DNA from: JANQOH01 sp965200095 | Lineage (GTDB): Bacteria > Pseudomonadota > Alphaproteobacteria > UBA7887 | DNA length: 64,000 nt | Reading direction: 5' to 3' | Assembly: GCA_965200095.1 (NCBI GenBank) | Contig: OZ241350.1 | Location: 2,294,001-2,358,000, forward strand | Shown here: positions 7,938 through 16,627 of the stretch, piece by piece | Position numbering within the stretch: the first letter of the stretch is position 1 | Layout: the number at the start of each line of letters is the position of its first letter | The notes under the pieces: generated by a model | What the model saw: only the letters and a program-made list of their open reading frames with translations | The model's database searches: none | Told to the model about the DNA's origin: nothing | Made by a program: the position numbers and the translations under genes

Positions 7938-8652
7938 CTCGCCCGTGTGTCTCGTCGCCGGCGTGGGACCGGGGACAGGTCGCGAATGTGCGCGGCGCTT
8001 CGCGGCCGGCGGCTACCGGGTCGCCATGCTCGCGCGCGACGGCGAACGCCTCGCCGCCTGCGAGAAGGACATTGCGGGCAGCCGCGGCTTCGTTTGCGAT
8101 GTCGCCGACCTCGACGCGCTGACGGCGACGGCGGCGAAGGTCGCCGCGGAAATGGGCGCGCCGCGGGTGCTGGTTCACAATGCGGTTTCGGGTATTCTCG
8201 ACGGCGGCGGCGCCGCGACCTTCCTCGAAAGCGAACCGACGCGGCTGGAGCGCAACTTCCGGGTCAACGCGACATCGCTGCTCTATCTGGCGCGCGCCGT
8301 GGCGCCGGCGATGATCGAGGCGGGCGACGGCGCGATCGTCGTTACCGGCAACACTTCGGCGCTGCGCGGGCGCGCGCGTTTTGCCTATTTCGCGCCGACC
8401 AAGGCGGCGCAGCGCATTCTCGCCGAGGCCATGGCGCGCGACCTGGGGCCGAAGGGCGTGCATGTGGCCTATGTGGTGGTCGACGCCGCCATCGACACGC
8501 CGCGCACCCGCCCGATTTTCTCGGCGGACAAGCCGGACGAGTATTTCTGCAAACCCTCCGCCATCGCCGAGGAGGTCTTCCACGTCGCGCACCAGGACCG
8601 CTCCGCCTGGTCGTTCAACGTCGAACTGCGCCCGGACATCGAAACCTGGTAG
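7927..8652 (+). CDS. Short-chain dehydrogenase/reductase family protein, atypical
   Basis: Rossmann-fold protein of 241 residues, start ATG at 7927 inside the end of the preceding dehydrogenase gene. The nucleotide-binding turn is the variant GVGPGTG (residues 12–18) rather than TGxxxGIG, and the usual NNAG motif reads HNAV. At the active site, Lys159 is present, but the position four residues earlier, normally Tyr, is Phe155; a Tyr sits one residue off at 154. This matches a subgroup of atypical SDRs with unclear activity. It may be a reductase that uses another acid or a non-catalytic partner of the alcohol dehydrogenase. Confidence 0.85.
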   Translation: MADDSPVCLVAGVGPGTGRECARRFAAGGYRVAMLARDGERLAACEKDIAGSRGFVCDVADLDALTATAAKVAAEMGAPRVLVHNAVSGILDGGGAATFLESEPTRLERNFRVNATSLLYLARAVAPAMIEAGDGAIVVTGNTSALRGRARFAYFAPTKAAQRILAEAMARDLGPKGVHVAYVVVDAAIDTPRTRPIFSADKPDEYFCKPSAIAEEVFHVAHQDRSAWSFNVELRPDIETW

Positions 8653-9412
8653 CCGCGGCCGGCAACTTGCGAGCGCGCATAATATCGGCGAGTCCGACAA
8701 GTCAGGATATATGCCGGTTTCAAAATGCTTTCCGAATCTAATTCCGCGCAAAAGCCGACAGCGGCATTCTCAGGACAAGACCTCTGCATAACCCGTTTCG
8801 CCTGCGGCAAGATCGCGTTCCCGGCGCGTTACGACGTTTCCGAACCCGCCGTCGGAGCGTGACAATGCGTGACGGAATTGCGAAAATCCGCCCCCTGCAT
8901 CGGTAATTCCCGCTTTCGAGCATGTGAAGAAACCGGATGTCTCTTACTACGACGGTCGGAGCACCGAAGAAATGACGCGATGGAAGACGATAACCCTCCG
9001 ATAATATTTCGTCATTCCCGCGAAAGAGTGTGTAAAGAGTGTGTGAAGAAATCGCGCGCCTCTCATCGTGACGGACGGATCGCCGATGTATCGGAATTGT
9101 AAAGACAATACCACCGAATAATACTTCGTCATTCCCGCGAAAGCGGGAATCCGGAGGCGGCCGTCCGCTATATCGGCGCGGTTTTTCTTACGGAAACGCC
9201 GCAAATAGATTCCCGCTTTCGCGGGAATGACGAAATTAATGGGGCCTTTCGATTTCCTCACACGCTCTTTCGCGGAACGAACATGTCCGAACAACGGCAA
9301 GCCGGATCGAATCGAGGCGCCCGGTCATCCCGTCGACGCCCCGCGACACCGCTGGAAATCGAGCCGAACAGGCAACCGCCGAGTCGCGACCGGACCCCGA
9401 AAAATCCGAACC
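8653..9412. other. Intergenic region with dispersed palindromic repeats
   Basis: No gene is supported here. The stretch holds one complete dispersed element (9127–9232), a solo left arm of the same family at 9010–9026 (cgtcattcccgcgaaag), and the flanking words aataccaccgaataatactt and ttcctcacacgctctttcg, which accompany the element elsewhere in the window. Small open frames here are translations of the repeat. Confidence 0.7.
9127..9232 (+). repeat. Dispersed inverted-repeat element, copy A
   Basis: A 106-base element that begins cgtcattcccgcgaaagcgg and ends with its inverse complement. Each arm is itself an 8-bp hairpin, attcccgc/gcgggaat, around a GAAA or TTTC loop. The ~55-base core (ggaggcggccgtccgc … acggaaacgccgcaa) is conserved among copies. 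There is no coding capacity. The architecture is that of a non-autonomous MITE or paired REP (BIME-like) element. Confidence 0.85.
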
Positions 9413-9589
9413 TCAGTGCAGAGGTCTCAGGACGCTCTTTTCGACTTGTTTAATTGCGATCAGCTTGCCGCGCACGGAAACACCCATGTCCGTCCAGATG
9501 TTGTCGAATTTCTTCGGGTACTCGTCCGGGACATGAAGGTATCCCATGAAGGTTTGTCGGGCGTCAAACCGAACCCGCAAAGAATTCAT
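9413..9589 (-). CDS. Short ORF coupled to a DNA methyltransferase
   Basis: A 58-residue open frame beginning at ATG 9589, inside the last 26 bases of the upstream methyltransferase gene. The sequence is of normal protein composition (FDARQTFMGYLHVPDEYPKK) and not a repeat translation. I do not recognise it. It could be a small partner of the methyltransferase, or the remaining start of a restriction or accessory gene cut short at the repeat-rich region. Overlap and composition favour translation, but the evidence is modest. Confidence 0.45.
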   Translation of the reverse strand: MNSLRVRFDARQTFMGYLHVPDEYPKKFDNIWTDMGVSVRGKLIAIKQVEKSVLRPLH

Positions 9590-10682
9590 AGTCCACAACG
9601 TCAGGATCGTAAAACCGGATTTCCTTGTCGCGGCGCTGAATCTCGAAGTAGGCGAGGTTTTTTTCGACCATCAAAAACCGGCGTTTCAACCGACCGGCGA
9701 CGCGCCCCGTCGTGCCGACGCCCGAGAACGGATCGAGCACCATGTCTCCAACGAAAGAGTAATAGCGGATCACGCGCTCCGCAAGGGCTTCCGGGAACAC
9801 CGCAGGATGCGCCTTGTGATGCGCCGGGTGTATTCGCCATATGTTCGTCCGTTCGTAACCGTCGGCGATTAGCGACGCCTGCACGGCGTCCCGATCCGGG
9901 TGGTTGCGCAAGTTCCAGTCGATCAATTTGTCGGTGCGCTTGCGATATACCACGACGTTTTCCGTGACGGTAACCGCCTTGTATTGCAGAGGCTGGCGGT
10001 CCGCCGCAAAGCGACGACCGCGGCCCAGATGCCACCCGGCGCCTTCGGGCTTCTGCCAGACGATATCGTCCACGAACTCGAAGCCGATCGAGTCGAGCAC
10101 CGCGTGGAGGTCGAATGTGATGGGGAGCCGCCGACTCGACGCATTCCGGTGGGCGCGCCGCACCAGCACCGGGCTGGTATTCACCACCAGAAAACGACCT
10201 TCCGAAAGAATGTCGCGACATTTTGCGAACACATCGCGGAGCAGGGCCAGATACTCCGCATATCCCTCGCTCTCATGATATTCGGGCTTCGCGTTGAAGT
10301 AGGGCGGCGACGTGAACACCAGTTGCGCCGACCCGCGCGGATAGTCGGACAAGGCGTCGGAAGCATCGCCCAGGACGATGCGCGAAGGAATGGGCGGGAA
10401 ACTAATTGCCTGCCTGTCCCGCACTTTCGAGACCGGCGCACGGCGACGGCAACGCGTCTTCGCCATCGTCAGATCGGTCGAAAAAACAACGGCGCCGCCG
10501 TCCGCTACGCGGACCTCGCCCACGGCTTCCCTGCCGTTGTGTCGCGCCAGCAGCGCCACGCGCCACTGGCCGATCCTGTCATCGTATTCCGGCAGCCCCG
10601 GATCGATTCCGGTTATCTTTCCCTCGAGCCATGTTTCGACTGCCCGACGGACGCCTCCGGCGTTCACGGAACCGGCGCCCAC
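9564..10682 (-). CDS. Site-specific DNA methyltransferase (beta-class N4/N6 type)
   Basis: AdoMet-dependent DNA methyltransferase (372 residues from GTG 10682). The catalytic motif IV is TSPPYFNA and comes before the AdoMet-binding motif I, DPFSGVGTTG, which is the beta-class order; TSPPY suggests N4-cytosine or N6-adenine modification. The first ~75 residues precede the conserved IVLGDASDAL block and may be a separate recognition or linker domain, so the start is uncertain. No restriction endonuclease is recognisable beside it; only the short overlapping frame 9413–9589 follows. Codon use is less G+C-biased than neighbouring metabolic genes, consistent with horizontal transfer. Confidence 0.85.
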   Translation of the reverse strand: MGAGSVNAGGVRRAVETWLEGKITGIDPGLPEYDDRIGQWRVALLARHNGREAVGEVRVADGGAVVFSTDLTMAKTRCRRRAPVSKVRDRQAISFPPIPSRIVLGDASDALSDYPRGSAQLVFTSPPYFNAKPEYHESEGYAEYLALLRDVFAKCRDILSEGRFLVVNTSPVLVRRAHRNASSRRLPITFDLHAVLDSIGFEFVDDIVWQKPEGAGWHLGRGRRFAADRQPLQYKAVTVTENVVVYRKRTDKLIDWNLRNHPDRDAVQASLIADGYERTNIWRIHPAHHKAHPAVFPEALAERVIRYYSFVGDMVLDPFSGVGTTGRVAGRLKRRFLMVEKNLAYFEIQRRDKEIRFYDPDVVDYEFFAGSV

Positions 10683-10870
10683 GTAGCGACATCCTGCCCG
10701 ATCGCGGATCGCATTTCATCGCCTCCGTGCGTCTTCGCCGTTGCCCGGGCGCGCTGCGGCGGCCTTTCGGCGATCTCTCCGCGCCGCCCCTTGCGCCCGC
10801 CGGGGTTGACATACTCCCCGTCGGCTTCGCCGGTCAAGACGCGCATGACATGGACCGCCCCGCCGCCCGG

Positions 10871-12445
10871 TCAGGGGCGGGGCGGAAACGCGCTGGGGCC
10901 GACGAGGCCCGGCAGCATCGGTTGAATCCATTCGACCCATTCGCAAAGCATCGGGCGTGTATCGGCAGGGTCGATCAGTTCGTGAAACGAGAACGACTCG
11001 GCCCTCGGCCCCGGCGCGTTCGCCTGCGCCATCTCCGCCTCCAGTTCGCGGCGACGCGCCTCCGGGTCCGCCGCCGCCGCGAGCTCGCGGCGGTATTTCA
11101 CGGCGACGCCGCCCTCCACCGGCAACGCCCCCGTTTCCGCCGACGGCCAGGCCAGGACATACCCCTCCGGGCCGTAATGCGCCGCTTGCGCCACTCCGAA
11201 GGACTTGCGCACGACGACCGAGGCCCAGGGCACGGTGGACATCGCCACGGTAAGCACGGCGGCGGAACCGGCGCGGATCGTCCCCGCCTTTTCCGCCGCG
11301 CCGCCGATCATGAACCCCGGTTCGTCCACAAAACTGGCGATCGGCAGATGGAAGGTCTGGCACAATTCGACGAAGCGACGCAGCTTGTCGGCGCCCTGCG
11401 CGGTCATGGCGCCGGCGAGATGGCGGCAATCGTTCGCCAGAACGCCCACCGGCTGCCCGGCGAGCCGCGCGAGGCCGACGATCTGGCCGCGTCCGTAGAA
11501 GCGGCCCATCTCGAAGAAATTCCCTCCGTCAAGGACCATGGCGAGGACGCGGCGCATGTCGAACAGTTTTCGGCGGTCGCGCGGAACCGCTTCCCGAAGG
11601 CCCCCGTCGCGACGCGACGGCGCGTCTTCCGGTTCTGTCCGCTCCGGCAATTCCCAGACATTTCCGGGAAGATAGGAGAGGAAGCTGCGTATCTGGCCCA
11701 GGGCGTCGCGCTCGTCTTCGGCGAGGTTGTCGACGACCCCGTTGCGGGTGTGGACCTGGGCGCCGCCGAGTTCCTCCTTGGTCTTGCGTTCGCCGATAGC
11801 GCGCTGGACCACGGCCGGGCCGGCGATGAGGACCTGTGCGGTCTCGCGCGACATGACCGAGAAGTGAGACGCGACGAGGCGCGCGGCGGGCAGGCCCGCG
11901 ACGGGCCCGAGCGCGGCCGCCGCCACCGGCACGCTGGCCATCGCCTCGGCGAGGATGCGGAAGCGGTGCCCGCCGCCGGCGGGGCTGCCGACGGTCTTCG
12001 ACCCGCCGCCGCCGACGCTGCCGCCGCCGCCCTCGTGCAAACGGATCAGCGGCGTGCGGTGGCGCACCGCAAGCTGCTCCGCATAGACGCTCTTGCGCAT
12101 ACCGGCTTCGTTGGGCGAGCCGCCCCTGAGGGTGAAATCCTCGCCGCCGATGACGCACCGGCGGCCGTCGACGGCGCCGAAACCGAGGACGAAATTGGCC
12201 GGCGTAAAACTCTTCAGCGCGCCGTCCGGACCGCGTTCCGCGCCGCCCGCGCCGACGCCGATCTCGCGAAAGGAGCCGGGGTCGAGCACCGCGTCGATGC
12301 GCTCGCGGACCGTGAGCCGCCCCCTGGCGTGTTGTCGCTCGACCCCTTCGGCCCCGCCTTGCGCCCTGCCCTGCTTGCGCAGTTCCGTCAGATCGTCGAT
12401 CTCGCGTCGCCACGGCGCCGCGGCGCCGCCGTCAGTGGACGGCAA
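10871..12445 (-). CDS. Acyl-CoA carboxylase carboxyltransferase subunit
   Basis: Carboxyltransferase of the PccB/MccB/AccD family (about 524 residues). It has crotonase-like halves with GRLTVRERIDAVLDPGSF near the start, the Gly-rich oxyanion segment around GGGGSVGGGG, and RHLAGAMTAQGADKLRRFVELC plus FVDEPGFMIG in the C-terminal half. Relative to classical PccB (DSGGARIQEG) the first acyl-CoA loop is rewritten to HEGGGGSVGGGG, as in a subgroup of uncharacterised carboxyltransferases. The start is uncertain: TTG 12445 would overlap the PhyH stop by 14 bases. No biotin carboxylase or biotin carrier gene lies nearby; pccA at 54.7 kb is the only one in the window. Confidence 0.85.
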   Translation of the reverse strand: MPSTDGGAAAPWRREIDDLTELRKQGRAQGGAEGVERQHARGRLTVRERIDAVLDPGSFREIGVGAGGAERGPDGALKSFTPANFVLGFGAVDGRRCVIGGEDFTLRGGSPNEAGMRKSVYAEQLAVRHRTPLIRLHEGGGGSVGGGGSKTVGSPAGGGHRFRILAEAMASVPVAAAALGPVAGLPAARLVASHFSVMSRETAQVLIAGPAVVQRAIGERKTKEELGGAQVHTRNGVVDNLAEDERDALGQIRSFLSYLPGNVWELPERTEPEDAPSRRDGGLREAVPRDRRKLFDMRRVLAMVLDGGNFFEMGRFYGRGQIVGLARLAGQPVGVLANDCRHLAGAMTAQGADKLRRFVELCQTFHLPIASFVDEPGFMIGGAAEKAGTIRAGSAAVLTVAMSTVPWASVVVRKSFGVAQAAHYGPEGYVLAWPSAETGALPVEGGVAVKYRRELAAAADPEARRRELEAEMAQANAPGPRAESFSFHELIDPADTRPMLCEWVEWIQPMLPGLVGPSAFPPRP

Positions 12446-13457
12446 TGGCGGCCTCCGGCGCGGCGCGCGGGTCGAGCCGGGCGACGAGACGCGCCGCCCT
12501 TTCGCGCTTGGCGGGATCCGGGTCGCGCTGCACGATGCGCTGGAGCGACGCGCGCGCCGTGACGTCTCCCTCTTCCGCCATCGCAAAGGCCATCCGGTCC
12601 CGGCGGTCGTAATAGCCGCGGTCGAACGCCGCGAAGGTCAGCGTGCGGTCGCGCCAGGACCATGCGGGGCCGTCTTCCGGCTGCCCGGCATGGATATCGT
12701 CCCACGCGCCCATGCCGGCATAGGGTTCGAGCGAGCGCGCGACCACCGGCGCGTTCGCGTTCTGATAGCGCGCGTCGATCGACTGCCGCAGCCGCCGCGA
12801 GCGGTTCGGCAAGCCCTTGTGGACCGTCATGCTGTGAAAGACGACCGCGTCTCCCAGCGCGAAATCGCCGCCGACCCACCGCCCTTCCAGCGGATCGCTG
12901 ACTTCCATGGCGCCGGCGCCGCTGGAAACCCGGAACGGGCGGACCCCCTGCCGGTGGGAGCCGGCGGCGATTTGCAGCCCGCCCATTTCGACAGGGCAGT
13001 CGCTGAGCGGAATCCACACCGCATAGGTCTCGGGCGTGCCCTGGATGTGCGGGAAATCCTGATGCGCGGGAGTTGTGAATTCGGGTCGTTGCGGAAAGAT
13101 GTTGCGCGGGATCACCATGGGATGCGCCAGCACCGGCTCGCCGACGAGGCGTCCGATCAACCGGAGGATGGCGGGGTCGTGCGGCAACCGGTGCAGCGCG
13201 GGAAGCCGGTATTGCCGGCACAGCGTCGCCACATAGGCGTCGTCGGGGTCGACGCAGGCGGCCTCGGGCCGGGCGGTCGCGCCGTCGTCGGCGACCCACC
13301 CCGCCTCCTGCGCGACGGCGCGCATGCGCTCGCCGAGCCCGGCGACGGCCCCGGGGTCGAGCAACCCGCTCACGAACAGATAGCCCTCGCGCCGCATCCG
13401 GGCCGCGAGAGCGGGACCGTCGTCGAGAATGTCCCGCGAATCGACGAAAGGAGTCAT
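12432..13457 (-). CDS. Phytanoyl-CoA dioxygenase (PhyH) family protein
   Basis: Fe(II)/2-oxoglutarate-dependent oxygenase of 341 residues. The iron facial triad is visible as HQD in TPAHQDFPHIQG and the distal His in FHSMTVHKGLPN; the 2-oxoglutarate-binding Arg follows (NRSRRLRQSIDARYQ). The ATG at 13457 is taken because the longer frame upstream is Arg-rich noise. Family members hydroxylate CoA-thioesters or small molecules. Coupling to a carboxyltransferase gene suggests one catabolic route for a branched or hydroxylated acyl-CoA, which is inference. Confidence 0.87.
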   Translation of the reverse strand: MTPFVDSRDILDDGPALAARMRREGYLFVSGLLDPGAVAGLGERMRAVAQEAGWVADDGATARPEAACVDPDDAYVATLCRQYRLPALHRLPHDPAILRLIGRLVGEPVLAHPMVIPRNIFPQRPEFTTPAHQDFPHIQGTPETYAVWIPLSDCPVEMGGLQIAAGSHRQGVRPFRVSSGAGAMEVSDPLEGRWVGGDFALGDAVVFHSMTVHKGLPNRSRRLRQSIDARYQNANAPVVARSLEPYAGMGAWDDIHAGQPEDGPAWSWRDRTLTFAAFDRGYYDRRDRMAFAMAEEGDVTARASLQRIVQRDPDPAKRERAARLVARLDPRAAPEAAIAVH

Positions 13458-13638
13458 GGCGCGCCTCGCAACCGGACCGCGTTTCCTGCGCAGAGTGGCC
13501 GAACCGGCCGCCGGCGGCAAGTCCCGGCGCCGGCGATTCTCATTCCGGCGATGGACGCGCCTTCCCGGGAGCGACCGATCCGCCGCATCGCTACGGGCCA
13601 AAATGAGAATTGCTGGCCGCGACGGCGCGGAGCCGGGA

Positions 13639-14229
13639 TCACGGGGCGCGCGGGTCGGGCTCTTTCGGCGGCAGGATGGGATCGGGGCGGTCGTAGAAAC
13701 TGTAGCGCGACTGCGGCGCGTGTTCCCCCGGTTTGCGGGGTTTGCGGTCGGTGACGCCGATCTGCCGCACCCCTTGCTGGAGCTTGATCAGCGCCTCAAT
13801 GACCTGTTCGTGCGCGAACCGCGTGTAGGGAACGCGATAGGCGCGCGGCATCTGGTCTGGCTGGATGCGGGTGTCCAGCGCCCCCGGCGTATGGATGTCG
13901 CGCTCGTCGAGAGGCCCCTCGCCGGGCAAACTCATCGCCCAGACGTAGATCGCGCCCTCCACCCGCATGGTCTCGTCGGGCTCCTGTATGCGGGCGTGGA
14001 TGATTTCGAAACGGTCCGGCAGGTCCTCGGAGGTCGGCCAGCCGAGGATGTTCCTCACCGAGTCGAAACTGACGAAAAAGAACGCCGCAGTGACGACCAC
14101 GGCCGAGGCGCGGATCTGCCAGCGAACCCGGTTCCATATGGCGATGCTGAGCAGCAGCACGGCGACCGCCACATAGGCGGCGACGAGTTCGTACTGGCCG
14201 AGCAGCAGCAAATGTCTGTCCGGCGGCAC
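13639..14229 (-). CDS. Membrane protein, third gene of a TolQ/ExbB-like operon
   Basis: A 196-residue protein with two hydrophobic segments (about 10–30 and 40–55), then a long hydrophilic, Pro-rich C-terminal domain ending DPILPPKEPDPRAP. The GTG start directly follows the stop of the upstream gene. I do not recognise the family. Position and coupling indicate that it works with the ion-channel-like and the single-pass periplasmic proteins encoded just upstream. Confidence 0.75.
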   Translation of the reverse strand: MPPDRHLLLLGQYELVAAYVAVAVLLLSIAIWNRVRWQIRASAVVVTAAFFFVSFDSVRNILGWPTSEDLPDRFEIIHARIQEPDETMRVEGAIYVWAMSLPGEGPLDERDIHTPGALDTRIQPDQMPRAYRVPYTRFAHEQVIEALIKLQQGVRQIGVTDRKPRKPGEHAPQSRYSFYDRPDPILPPKEPDPRAP

Positions 14230-14856
14230 TCACCCCTCCCCGAACAGCCGCGTGGGCAGCTGGTTCACATCGGTTACGTCGCCGTTCGGCATGATGGTGA
14301 AGCGCACGGCGGTCTTCTCGTCGCCCTGGCCGCGCAGTTCGACCGTATCGTAGAACATGACGCGCACGCTCGGGTTGACCTTTTCCACCTTCACCGTCAC
14401 CGGAATCGGCGGCGCTTCCCCCGGCGCCCCCGCGAGATCGCCGGGGTCGTAGGAGTACATCTTCACGTTCACCGTAAATTCGCCGGGAACGATGCCGCGG
14501 ATCGACACGATCTCCTGGTTCAGCGGGTTTTCCACCGTCCGCCCGTTGACCGTAATCACGTCGCGGGTCGTGCCCGTGTCGTCGCGGTCGAGGTGCATCA
14601 GCCCGGCTTCCTTCGCCGCATACCAGGCCAGGTTCCCGGCCGGGTCCCGGGTCCAGGTGTCGACATCGGAGGGGTTGCCGTCGGGCCAGGTAACCGTGAC
14701 GAGATATTCCGCCTTGGTCTCGATCGCGCCCGTTTTGGCGATCGGGTTCATGAAGATCACCGCGACCGCGAACATGAAGGTGAAGCCGAGCAGGGCGTTG
14801 AAGAGGAGGTCGGTGAACGCCTCCGCCCGGTCGACGCGCCGGTCAGTGCGCAGCAC
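14230..14856 (-). CDS. Single-pass periplasmic protein, ExbD/MotB-like partner
   Basis: A 208-residue protein with one N-terminal membrane helix (LLFNALLGFTFMFAVAVIF) preceded by the acidic residue of AFTDLL, the layout of ExbD/TolR/MotB stator partners. The periplasmic part is beta-rich and does not carry an OmpA-type peptidoglycan-binding domain. The segment VTWPDGNPSDVDTWTRDPAG, then an Asp-rich loop and GEFTVNVKMYSYD, resembles the DUF2135/YfaP-like beta-sandwich ('.W......DLDL.V.DP.G'), a resemblance judged by eye. The GTG start at 14856 overlaps the upstream stop by 14 bases. Confidence 0.75.
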   Translation of the reverse strand: MLRTDRRVDRAEAFTDLLFNALLGFTFMFAVAVIFMNPIAKTGAIETKAEYLVTVTWPDGNPSDVDTWTRDPAGNLAWYAAKEAGLMHLDRDDTGTTRDVITVNGRTVENPLNQEIVSIRGIVPGEFTVNVKMYSYDPGDLAGAPGEAPPIPVTVKVEKVNPSVRVMFYDTVELRGQGDEKTAVRFTIMPNGDVTDVNQLPTRLFGEG

Positions 14857-15628
14857 CGGCGCCCTCCGCCGCCCCGTTCTCGAGCGCGGGGATCACATAG
14901 ACCTCGGTGACTTCGGTGACCATCGCCACCAGTTCCTCGGTTCCCCCCTGAAGGAAATAGTATTCGAGCTTGAGGAGGATGCCGCCGATCAGCCCGCACA
15001 GCGTGGTGTAGAGCGCGACCGCCATGCCGTCGGACATCGAGGCGAGGATCTCGCGCATCTGACCGACGTCGATCGCCTGCACGCCGGCGAGCGGCGCCAG
15101 CATGAAGATGAACCCGATAACCGTGCCGAGAAGGCCGAGGCGGAGCATGGTTTCGGCGACGAAGAAGCCGATCGCCTGAGCGTTGAACAGTTTCTCCTCG
15201 AACGCCTTGAGCAACAGGGTCTGATCGATGCGCCCCGGCTTGAGGCTGGCCTTGACCATGAGGTCGCGCACATGCCCGGCCAGCAGCCCGTCCGGCAGGG
15301 CCACGCCGCCGCTGCGCACCGCGTCGCCGTCGAGCGCCAGCGCGCCGGGCGCGCCCGCGAGGCGCCGCGCCCCGTCGCCGGTGCGGCCGATCTCTCCCGA
15401 AATATGCAGGACGCGCACCGCGCAATGCGCGCTCGTGATCACGAAAAGCAGCGTGATGGCGAGCGATATGTAGGTGCGGTCGACGGCGAAAACCTGTTCG
15501 ACCAGACCGAACCGGGCGGCGACGAAGAAGGCGAACACGGCGACCGCCGCCAGCACCATCCACTTCAACAGCAGCTGGTGGTGGCGTTCGATCCCGAACG
15601 CGCGCCAGAGGCTGAAACCATGCGCCAT
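14843..15628 (-). CDS. MotA/TolQ/ExbB proton-channel family protein
   Basis: A 261-residue inner-membrane protein. Two N-terminal hydrophobic segments (about 22–42 and 52–68) are followed by a cytoplasmic stretch and two conserved helices. In the second pair, MLRLGLLGTVIGFIFML and MAVALYTTLCGLIGGILLKL match the TolQ/ExbB/MotA signature 'LGLLGTV.G....F' and 'M..AL.TT..GL..ai'. Such proteins form pentamers around a dimer of ExbD/MotB-like subunits and convert proton or sodium flow to work. It is the first gene of a three-gene operon next to tRNA-Val. Confidence 0.85.
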   Translation of the reverse strand: MAHGFSLWRAFGIERHHQLLLKWMVLAAVAVFAFFVAARFGLVEQVFAVDRTYISLAITLLFVITSAHCAVRVLHISGEIGRTGDGARRLAGAPGALALDGDAVRSGGVALPDGLLAGHVRDLMVKASLKPGRIDQTLLLKAFEEKLFNAQAIGFFVAETMLRLGLLGTVIGFIFMLAPLAGVQAIDVGQMREILASMSDGMAVALYTTLCGLIGGILLKLEYYFLQGGTEELVAMVTEVTEVYVIPALENGAAEGAGAAH

Positions 15629-15704
15629 CGCGCGCGACTCCTTGAAGCGTCGTTCCGCCCGGAGCGTCGTCGGGAAGCGCGATCCGGCGCCGCGCGAGGC
15701 CCGC

Positions 15705-15779
15705 TGGTGGGCACGGCTGGGATTGAACCAGCGACCCCCGCCGTGTGAAGACGGTGCTCTCCCGCTGAGCTACGTGCCC
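15705..15779 (-). tRNA. tRNA-Val (anticodon CAC)
   Basis: Read on the minus strand, the sequence folds as a complete cloverleaf with the acceptor stem GGGCACG/CGTGCCC, D arm AGCTCAGCGGGAGAGC, and anticodon stem CCGTC/GGCGG with a G·T pair. The seven-base loop TTCACAC gives anticodon CAC (codon GUG). The T arm is GCTGG-TTCAATC-CCAGC, and CCA is encoded at the 3' end. Confidence 0.95.
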
Positions 15780-15846
15780 CCGGGGCGCAAGCGCGACGGA
15801 CGCGAATTAGCGGCGCGCGGACATCGCCGTCAACCCGTCCCCGCCG

Positions 15847-16509
15847 TCAGCCGCGCGGCTGCGGCACGAAACGCATATAGGGTTTGGGAGCCCGCCAGCC
15901 GTCGGGGAATTTCTCCCGCGCCGCCGCGTCCGAGACGGCGGGAACGATGATCACATCCTCGCCGTCCTTCCAGTTCACGGGAGTCGCCACCTGATGTTTC
16001 GCGGTCAGCTGGAGCGAGTCCAGCACCCGCAGGATCTCGTCGAAATTGCGCCCCGTGCTCATGGGATAGGAGAGGATGAGCTTGATCGTCTTGTCCGGCC
16101 CGATGACGTAGACGTTGCGGACCGTGGCGTTGTCCGCGGGCGTGCGCCCCTCGGCGCTCGCGCCTGCATCCGCCGGCAGCATCCCGTAAAGTTTGGCCAC
16201 GGCGAGGTCGGAATCGCCGATCAGCGGGTAGTTGACGGCCGTCCCCCCGGTGTCGGCGATGTCCTGCATCCAGCGCCCGTGATCGCCCACCGAGTCCACG
16301 CTGAGGCCGACGATGCAGGTCCCGCGCCTGTCGAATTCCGGTTTGAGCCGGGCCATGTAGCCGAGTTCGGTGGTGCATACCGGCGTGAAGTCCTTGGGGT
16401 GCGAGAAAAGGACGCACCAGCGGTCCCCGATCCAGTCGTGGAAATCGATCCGCCCCTCGGTCGTGTCGGCGGAGAAATTCGGCGCAACATCCCCGATCTT
16501 CAGCGTCAT
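15847..16509 (-). CDS. 1-Cys peroxiredoxin (Prx6 type)
   Basis: Thiol peroxidase of 220 residues that reduces hydrogen and alkyl peroxides. The peroxidatic Cys45 lies in the Prx6-type context DFTPVCTTEL, and the C-terminal extension (VNWKDGEDVIIVP … PKPYMRFVPQPRG) is typical of that class. The start MTLKIGDVAPNFSADTTEG matches family N-termini. Cys32 is not at a resolving position, so a one-cysteine mechanism with an external reductant is likely; glutathione reductase and a glutaredoxin are encoded elsewhere in the window. Confidence 0.93.
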   Translation of the reverse strand: MTLKIGDVAPNFSADTTEGRIDFHDWIGDRWCVLFSHPKDFTPVCTTELGYMARLKPEFDRRGTCIVGLSVDSVGDHGRWMQDIADTGGTAVNYPLIGDSDLAVAKLYGMLPADAGASAEGRTPADNATVRNVYVIGPDKTIKLILSYPMSTGRNFDEILRVLDSLQLTAKHQVATPVNWKDGEDVIIVPAVSDAAAREKFPDGWRAPKPYMRFVPQPRG

Positions 16510-16627
16510 CGGTCGGCTCCTCGTGTTCCGGCTGTCCCCCGGTCCGCCCGCATAGCGCGACAGGCCGCAAGCCCTGCCCCGTATCGTAGCCCGTTCGTCC
16601 GCCTGTTGGAAGCGCGTCGCGCAGCGG

